Shown: positions 57,024-64,000 of the stretch, piece by piece
How the letters are laid out: each line of letters opens with the position of its first letter
How positions within the stretch are numbered: the first letter of the stretch is position 1
Source: Spirodela intermedia
Taxonomy: Eukaryota; Streptophyta; Magnoliopsida; Alismatales; Araceae
Reading direction: 5' to 3'
Length of the DNA stretch: 64,000 bases
NCBI GenBank assembly: GCA_902729315.2
Contig: LR746276.1
Span: forward strand, 4,012,169-4,076,168
Notes under the pieces: generated by a model
What the model was told of the DNA's origin: nothing
What the model saw: the letters and a program-made list of their open reading frames with translations, nothing else
Database searches by the model: none
Made by a program: the position numbers and the translations under genes

Positions 57024-59569
57024 CCCGCCTCTTTCTCTCTCTTTAGGCAGGGGTTCTTGGCCCATGAATTAAGCGAGCTTAACTATGATAAGCTCCACAT
57101 TGATTCACCGGTTTGTGCGCCATTTCCCTAGACTACTTAGCATAGTAAAAGGCACCACAAAATCCTCTTTCTTCGTGTTGATGTTGATGTAACTGATCGG
57201 TGTAAAACTTCTATTGGTGTATTCAAGCATATTGGTTACTTTAAACTTTTTTTATTATGGGTGATTGATTAACCATTGTAAACTCTAGGATTATAATTTT
57301 CGGTCTCTTTATTGAATTGAAACACAAGAGATTAACTAACTTGTTCCTTGTTAAGCTCCAAATTGTTCCATATCTAATCCCCTAAGATCCTTAAATCTTA
57401 GTCTATTAATTATCTTTCCCCTTCCAAGCAAGGAAGGAGAGTTCTATAAAGAGTTCTCTATCAGATCGTGCAAAATTTAACAATTTATTTACTTTTAGAT
57501 TGTTTCATTTCAACGATCTTTCAAACATTGTTGATTTGAGCTAGTACTGCAAGTGTGTAGCATTTGGGTTTTTTTAATTCTATACACAAGTATAGAAATG
57601 TGTATACACTTGAAATATATTTGAAATAAATTCACAATGGAATAAGCACCACATAAAAAATCAAATATTTCTATTTGTGATGAAGGCTATAATATTATTT
57701 GACAATTTATGAAGCTTCAATTTTGGTACTGATGTGACAACACATGGCGAGATTTGTAACTAATGTTAAAAACTACTAGGCAGCCCTTAATGTAGAATAT
57801 GGAGATTGGAGTTCAACCAACAAAGGAAATAAAGGATTGAGAATAATATGAGGAAAGTAATTTCGCTTGACCAAACCACTATAAGCCTAGTGTGTGAAGA
57901 CTATTGAGAATAATTTGAGGAAAATACTAGTTTGATCATAAAAAAGGTCATGTTCACCTCTCTTTTAGTTCCTCATGGTGCCTTTATCAAATCAATAAGG
58001 CTCTTTACAAAACAAACATGACACTTAATAGACCAATACGCTTATTTGAATAGATATATATGAGGTCTCTTTGAGTGACTTTTCCTTTCTATAGATTTAC
58101 TATAAAAAAAAAAATCATAGATGTTAGAATAAGAATTTAATCTAATAGAAATTATCTAAATCAATTAGGAAAGTACTAAATAATCTTAAATTAAATTTTA
58201 TTTCTGTAAAATTTATTCCATGTTTTATTCAGATGGAGTTGAAAATAGCACCCCTTTATTTCATTTATAAGAGTTTAAAACGAAAAATTATGAGTATTAA
58301 ATAAACAACTAAATAGTATAGATATGTTTAGATATTATTTCTTTAAGAGGTGCTCTTGTTGCTTAGCTTAGTTAATTAGAAAATACCATTTTTGGTTTCA
58401 AATATCTAAAGCTGCTTAGAATTTTCTCTAATATTTTCGTTTCTAAATTTTATTACCCACAGATATTTGCTTCAGCCACCTTCCAATATCCTAAGTACCA
58501 TTTTCAATTAGTTGAAGCATTTAAGGTGAAGATTGGGGACTAATTGATCAAATTCTGAAGATACATTTCATGTTTTCTCATCAAATAAATTTTATATGAT
58601 ATGCCTCTATTTGTGAAAAACTTATGAGGAAACATTTTTTATTTAGGTTAAAGGTTACATGAAAAAAGCTAAAAACAATTGTTATAAAATACTCAAGATT
58701 CTCATGATTATTTTTTATAATATATCAAAATCATTATCCCAATATAACAGTTCTTATTTCTTGTCATCAAATTTATTCCAACATTTTCCCAAACTCACCA
58801 AATCACCTTCTGATCCACTTTGCAAAAAGAGATGGGGAAATTGAGGGATAGAAGTTTACGGGGGGGAGGGGGGAGAATGTAGGTCTCTAATTGGGTAGAC
58901 AAATTTAGGGGGTGGATGAATTAATTTTTCATTTTTTTTAGTTAAGTATAATATATTTCTTTTTTGTTTCACTATAGTTTAATATATTGCATATTTCTCT
59001 ATGTTGATATAAAAACATGAAACAATTTAGAAGAAGTTTGTGCACAAAAGATTGTATAGTGGTTTGGCCAAACTCTATTAGCATATATTAACTTTTGAGG
59101 AATCCAACTGAATTATATTATTCCAGCACAAGAATGTGCTTAATTTTACAGGGTTTAATAACCTCATTCCCAAACTGTGGGTCTATGACCCTTAGAATTG
59201 CTACGCCCCTAAGTTTCCTCGTTGCGTACACATACATGTGCCTCAATGACCAATATGACTATAGTGACGATGCAACACATGTCTCCATTAGTTCAAATAC
59301 AATAATCAATGTGATTTCGTTGATGATATACTACAACTGTTTCAACCAGTCCACACACCACAACTCAAAATAAAATAAAAAATAATCAAGAATGAGTTTT
59401 CACATCCTTCAAAAAAAAAAATTCATATACTAAGAGATGTACCATAGTTCAAATATAGTGTTTGATGTTTTCAGATTTTTTTATACCTTAATATCTCTCG
59501 CATATACATATGTTATAGTCTTTGAGAATGTCACTAGATAAAGAAACAAGCATTGTCAAAAAAAGTTTG
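57024..59569. other. Upstream flank of CDC20 copy 3, non-coding
   Basis: Mirrors 8623-11164, with an R copy at about 57600-58880 and the G-rich run near 58860. Small frames at 58659-58844 and 59095-59373 are unassigned and repeated from arm 1. Confidence 0.45.
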
Positions 59570-61021
59570 AGATAAATGAAGAAAAATAAATAAAAATAAA
59601 AATATAGTAAAATAGGGGGGGGGACCCACCGGCCAGCCGGGCCTATAAGTGAGTCAGAAGTGTAGTCGGGGAGGAGCCACAAGTAGGGGCTCGAGCGGCT
59701 AGGACCAATAGGGGTCTGTGTGCACCACTCCCCTTCCACGTCACCGGTGGCGAGCCGGCTATGGGGCAAGGAGTGGTCGTACACGTGCAAGAAAGGGACT
59801 TGATTGTAAATGTAATATTATTATATATTCACTAGAAACTTCGACACACAAGCGATGTGGGACTAAACTCGCATCACACCTTCCTTAGAAAGGGCGGGCA
59901 ACTGGTGCAAGTTCGAGTCCTCCTCGAGCCAAAACTCATATTTTTTATCTGATTATCGTGACTTTCTTGCAGATCGCCGGTGAAGGATTAAGTCACTAGA
60001 ATCACTAGATCATCAGCGAAAATCTCGTCAACACGATTCGCGGAGCATTGTTACTAAAATTGTTGAATGATTCGCAATAAAAGGATTGCGAATCTATTGA
60101 GTAAAGCATCTTTGATTGATCGACAAACAAGCCGTCATCGGAAAGAGGACGATCCACTGGGAGACGAGTCGCCACCTCCTGAGAGCATACCAAATGCGAT
60201 GAAGAGCCTCCTCTTGCTATGTGGACATGAGGATGAAGCTCCCTGACATGCACCCCACCTCTATCCAGCTCCTCTCCCTCGAGTGACAGCTGCTAGAGAG
60301 CTGCAAAGTCGCCGTTTTTCCGCTCCGCTAGGTGACAGTTGTCGGAGATGATTCGACGACCCATTTCATTGATCTCTAAACTTTGTAAGGAGATCTAGTG
60401 ATTGCCCACGTCGTCCTTGTCCAAGGAGAGCCTTCGAGGCCGTGGACACTACACGACGATCCTCCCAAATACTCAGGATTCTAGTGCATTACTAATGCAT
60501 CACCGTCGCGATGCCAGAACTCTATTTTCCTACTTTCAACTTAATTTCTGCTTCATTTAGTGATAATTTGTGTCATTTAAATTTCTGCTTCATTCAATTA
60601 TGATTCTTCTGGCTTTTATAGATCTTAATTTGATCAATTAAATCGTATGTAATTACTTATGTAATAATCACCGGACAGAACTCTATTTCTGCTAGATTCG
60701 CGTTCACTAGATGCTAACACCATCTTGACATCCACACCCTTATTTCCCTTTTTTCATGAATTTTAAATATATCTTATTTTCATTTTCTAGTGTAAAATTC
60801 ATAGAAAATAGTATTCTTTGAGAACAATTCTGAATAATTACCTGATAATATATTACATCCCTATGATCGACTTGGAAAATTACCACTATTTTTTGAATTT
60901 TTATTGAATTATAATTGATATATTTGTTTAGAAATATTTCTAAATATCTAAAAATTTGCATTTTGTAGTTTTATAAATTTTCAATTTGTGTGATTTACTA
61001 CACAATAACTAAGTCACATCA
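59570..61021 (+). repeat. 5' LTR of element F, 5' end missing
   Basis: Ends AAGTCACATCA at 61021. On the minus strand USE GTCCCACATCG (59853-59863), TATATA (59822-59827, 25 nt away), GC-rich block and TTTT (59609-59612). PBS-like TAGCACCGTTGCCGGGGA follows at 61027-61044. Confidence 0.87.
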
Positions 61022-61238
61022 AATTTTAGCACCGTTGCCGGGGATGTTTTGCATAATATTTAGTATTTTTCTGTTTTTCTCTTCCAGTACACAAAAAAAA
61101 ATTAACTTTTATCTTATTTTCTTCTTGCCGAAATTTATTTTTTAAAAAAAGGAATGAAGAGAAGCAAGGCAAGGAATGGAGCATACTGAAGGAGGGTAAT
61201 AATTACTAAACTTTTTCCCTCAAATTTATTGATTTTTT

Positions 61239-62325
61239 ATACATGGTAGAAGATCCTTGCATCCAAGGCTAGAAAATCATTTTATTATTTCATTCAAAAC
61301 TAAAAATCCGAAATAAATATTAATTTTGATAGATCTTGAAGGAAGTACAGGTCAAACTGAAAACAATCTTATGGCCATGAAAAATCATTATATCCATGAT
61401 TCATTTCAAAGAGCATCCAATATTAGAGTCTCATTAGCACCCACTATTAAATTCGAAATAAATCCAGAAAATTTTCAAATAGTCTCTAATTTTCATGGAT
61501 TGACTTTAGAGGAACCTCATCAGCACTTAGAAAAATTTCATATGGCCTGTGATTTAGTTAATCTCTCTCAAGTTACACCGGAAATTATTAAGATGAAATT
61601 ATTTCTTCGTACACTTAGGGACAAAGTTAGTCATTGGCTATCTACATTAGATAGAGAGTTAACTAGTTGAAAGGCATAGAACAGGCTTTTCTTCAAAAAA
61701 ATTATCTTTTAAGAAAAACTCAAAATATCAGAAAACATATATAGAGTTTTTCTCAAAGACCAGAAAAAACTTTACATGAGACATAGGAAAAATTCAAAGA
61801 TTTACTTAGAAAGTGTCCTCATCATGCTGTACCCAAGTGGCAGCTCAATAGAATTTTTTATGATGGATTATTAGAACAACAAAGAAATATAGTTGATTCT
61901 ATATGTGGAGAAGCTTTTATGAAGAAAACCCTGATGAGATTTATAGTCTTTATAAAAATTTAAGTGAAAATTCTAGAGATCAAGCCTCTTTTGAATTATA
62001 TGACAGGGATAAGATGAGAGGAATTTATGAATTGTATCAGATGATGATTTTAAATTAAGAAATGAGGTTAATCAGATTAATCAAAGATTAGAAAATTTTA
62101 ATTTACTTATTGACAATATTAGAAAGCCTCTTAACCCTCAATTTAATTCAAATAGTACATGTCCTATGTATGGTAAAAAAGATTATTTTGAATTTCAATG
62201 CTATAATTTAGATCAATCAATTCACCGTATGCAAGAACAAGTGCAAGTAGCTCATGGTTTTAATAGAAATAGAGAGCCTTTTTCAAATTCTTATAATCTA
62301 AATTGAAGGAATAATTTTTCATGGA
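61239..62325 (+). pseudogene. Element F gag (broken)
   Basis: Start ATG replaced by ATA. The open block at 61326-61670 contains NFHGLTLEEPHQHLEKFHM and KMKLFLRTLRDKVSHWL. Later parts carry TAG/TAA stops, for example W-to-stop changes in the WSFSQRP and ETWEKFK regions. It joins the protease region directly near 62330. Confidence 0.8.
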
Positions 62326-62329
62326 GAGA

Positions 62330-63120
62330 CCATGAATGGTGGATCCATTTTTCAGAATGCATTACTTGACACCAATGCTAGTATTAATTTATTAACTGTA
62401 AGTATTTGTGAAAAATTTAATATTGTTGATCTTAAACCTTCTACTATTACCTTATAATTTGCTAATAGATCGATAAAACATCCTAAAGGTATTTTAGAAA
62501 ATGTGATAGTGATAGTTAAAGGGTGTAAATTTTTAGCTGATTTTGTAGTCCTAGAAATGGATTTTAATGGACAATTTTAAAATACACCAATCATCTTATG
62601 GAGACCATTTTCGCATGCAGCAAAGATGAATATTGATTTTCTCACAAGTATTGTGAAAATTTCATGTGGAGATCAATTAGTAGAAATTAAAATTTTTGAG
62701 GTATTGAATGATCTTAAGAAATCCCAAGTATATGATTGTCATACCATAGATCTTCTAGATGATTTTGATGATCCAAATGTTATTGATGACTGTGTGTTGG
62801 AAGAATTAGAGGAAATAGAGAATATAAATTTAGGAGAAAAGAAAGAGGAAGATCATCAGAATTTAGAGTTGAAACCTCTTCCCTCTAGTTTAAAATAGAT
62901 GTTTTTGGAGGAAAATAATTCATTTCCTATTATTATTGCAGCTGATTTGAGTGATGAACAAGAAGAAGAATTATTAGATGTATTTCGAAAAAATAAGAAG
63001 GCTATGGGCTGGAAAATGGATGATCTAAGAGGCATTGATATGAGTGTATGCATATAGAGGATATATCTAAAGGAGGGGGCTAGAACTAGCAGGGAACCAT
63101 AACAAAGATTAAATCCTAAC
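62330..63120 (+). pseudogene. Element F protease region (broken)
   Basis: GGSIFQNALLDTNASINLL at the deletion junction, several stops, then an open acidic block at 62626-62898. The DTN triad and the deletion are as in element A. Confidence 0.78.
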
Positions 63121-64000
63121 ATGATGGAAATTGTAAAAAAAATAAATTTAAAGTGGCTAGCTGCTGATATTATTTATTCTATTTCAAATAGCAAATGGGT
63201 TAGTCCTACACAAGTGCAAAAAAAATCAGGGATCACAGTTATAAAAAATGAAAATGGGGATAAAATACAAACAAGATTAACTACCGGTTGGAGGGTTTGC
63301 GTTGATTATAGAAAATTAAATTCAGTTACTTGAAAAGATCATTTTCCTCTATCATTTACTGATCAAATTCTAGAAAAATTAGCTAGAAAAAACTTTTTTC
63401 TTTTCTAGATGGATACTCTAGTTATAATCACATTTATATAAACCCTTTAGATCAAGAAAAAATAACTTTCACTTGTCCATTTGGTACTTTTGTTTTTAAA
63501 CGCATGCCTTTTGGTCTGTGTGATGCTCCAGCCACATTTGAAAGATGTATGCTGTCTATTTTTTCTAATATGACTAGAAAAGGCATGAAAATTTTTATGG
63601 ATGATTTTCCTATTTTTGGTAAATCATTTGATGAATTCTTAAATCATTTACAACATGTACTTGAGAAATTTATAGAGAAAAAATTAGTTTTGAGTTGGAA
63701 GAAATCACATTTTATGGTTAGAGAGGGAGTTGTGTTGGGTCATATTGTGAGTGAAAGGAGTTTAGAGGTGGATAGAGCAAAAATTGATATTATATCTAAA
63801 ATGAAACCTCCAAATTCAGTAAAATAGACTAGATCTTTCTTGGGTCATGCAGGTTATTATAGAAAATTTATTCAAGAGTTTTTGAAAATTTCTAAACCTC
63901 TCACCATGTTATTATCTAAAGATGTGCCTTTTAATTTTGATGAGAAATGTTTTGAGTGTTTTTTTTGAAATAAAAAGATTACTTACTGAGGCACTCATTT
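63121..64000 (+). pseudogene. Element F reverse transcriptase (broken, incomplete)
   Basis: WRVCVDYRKLNSVT, then a stop; MPFGLCDAPATFERCM and FMDDF in the block 63504-63827, ending in a stop inside the KMKPPNSVK region; then SFLGHAGYYRKFIQEFLK. RNase H and integrase lie beyond the window. Confidence 0.82.

Larger units (their letters stand above)
52738..59569 (-). repeat. CDC20 duplication arm 3
   Basis: Direct duplicate of arm 2 and inverted duplicate of arm 1. It shares with arm 1 the truncated-LTR junction (59569). R copies lie at 52738-53785 and about 57600-58880. A short tandem duplication around AATAGATTCACAATGAAATC marks its left end. Confidence 0.95.
59570..64000 (+). mobile_element. 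Element F: duplicate of element A (runs off the window)
   Basis: Truncated 5' LTR, PBS, gag, protease and RT in the plus orientation. It shares with element A the LTR truncation point, the gag ATG-to-ATA change, the gag-protease deletion and the DTN protease site. It lacks the solo LTR found in A, so it shows the empty site. Confidence 0.9.

Noticed and set aside
1-64000. CRISPR array, rRNA genes or bacterial operons
   Set aside because: No regularly spaced short repeats or rRNA sequence; the gene architecture is eukaryotic and spliced.

Overview
This window is nuclear plant DNA. It has spliced genes with plant-type promoters, degenerate Ty3/gypsy retrotransposons of the Athila type (tRNA-Asp-like primer site, TG...CA LTRs of about 1.64 kb), and AT-rich intergenic sequence. 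The GC-rich coding sequence of the single recognisable host gene hints at a monocot, but the sequence does not prove this.

The only host gene recognised is CDC20, the activator of the anaphase-promoting complex. It is present three times, each copy with four exons and an apparently intact 470-residue protein. Copy 1 (+, 11893-13652) and copy 2 (-, 20664-22423) converge on each other in a large imperfect palindrome: arms of about 6.8 kb (8623-15451 and 18866-25705) and a 3.4 kb spacer. Copy 3 (-, 54570-56329) lies in a further duplicate (52738-59569). The homology of copy 3 with copy 1 extends through an adjoining Athila element to the window edge, giving an inverted segmental duplication of at least 11 kb (about 2546-15451 against 52738-64000). 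A fourth piece of the locus, a bare CDC20 core promoter, is stranded between LTRs at 36982-38758.

Layout: 1-858 LTR end; 859-8622 Athila element A (-) with a solo LTR nested in it; 8623-15451 CDC20 arm 1; 15452-18865 spacer with an old repeat and a tRNA-like relic; 18866-25831 CDC20 arm 2 and flank; 25832-36981 array of three LTRs with two internal regions (elements B and C); 36982-38758 orphan CDC20 promoter split by a solo LTR; 38759-48258 element D (+); 48259-49895 LTR with unmatched flanks; 49896-52728 element E (-); 52738-59569 CDC20 arm 3; 59570-64000 element F (+), the duplicate of A. All gag-pol regions carry stops, frameshifts or deletions; none looks autonomous.

The most unusual signal is in the LTRs. 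Read antisense, most LTR copies that reach this segment carry a plant snRNA-type upstream sequence element (RTCCCACATCG), then a TATA box exactly 25 nt later, then a GC-rich block of about 190 nt able to fold, ending at a T-run. This is the layout of a plant RNA polymerase III snRNA-type gene. Other points are a local divergence tract between CDC20 copies, an AUG-free leader of about 630 nt, an LTR foldback, and premature stops shared by elements B and D.
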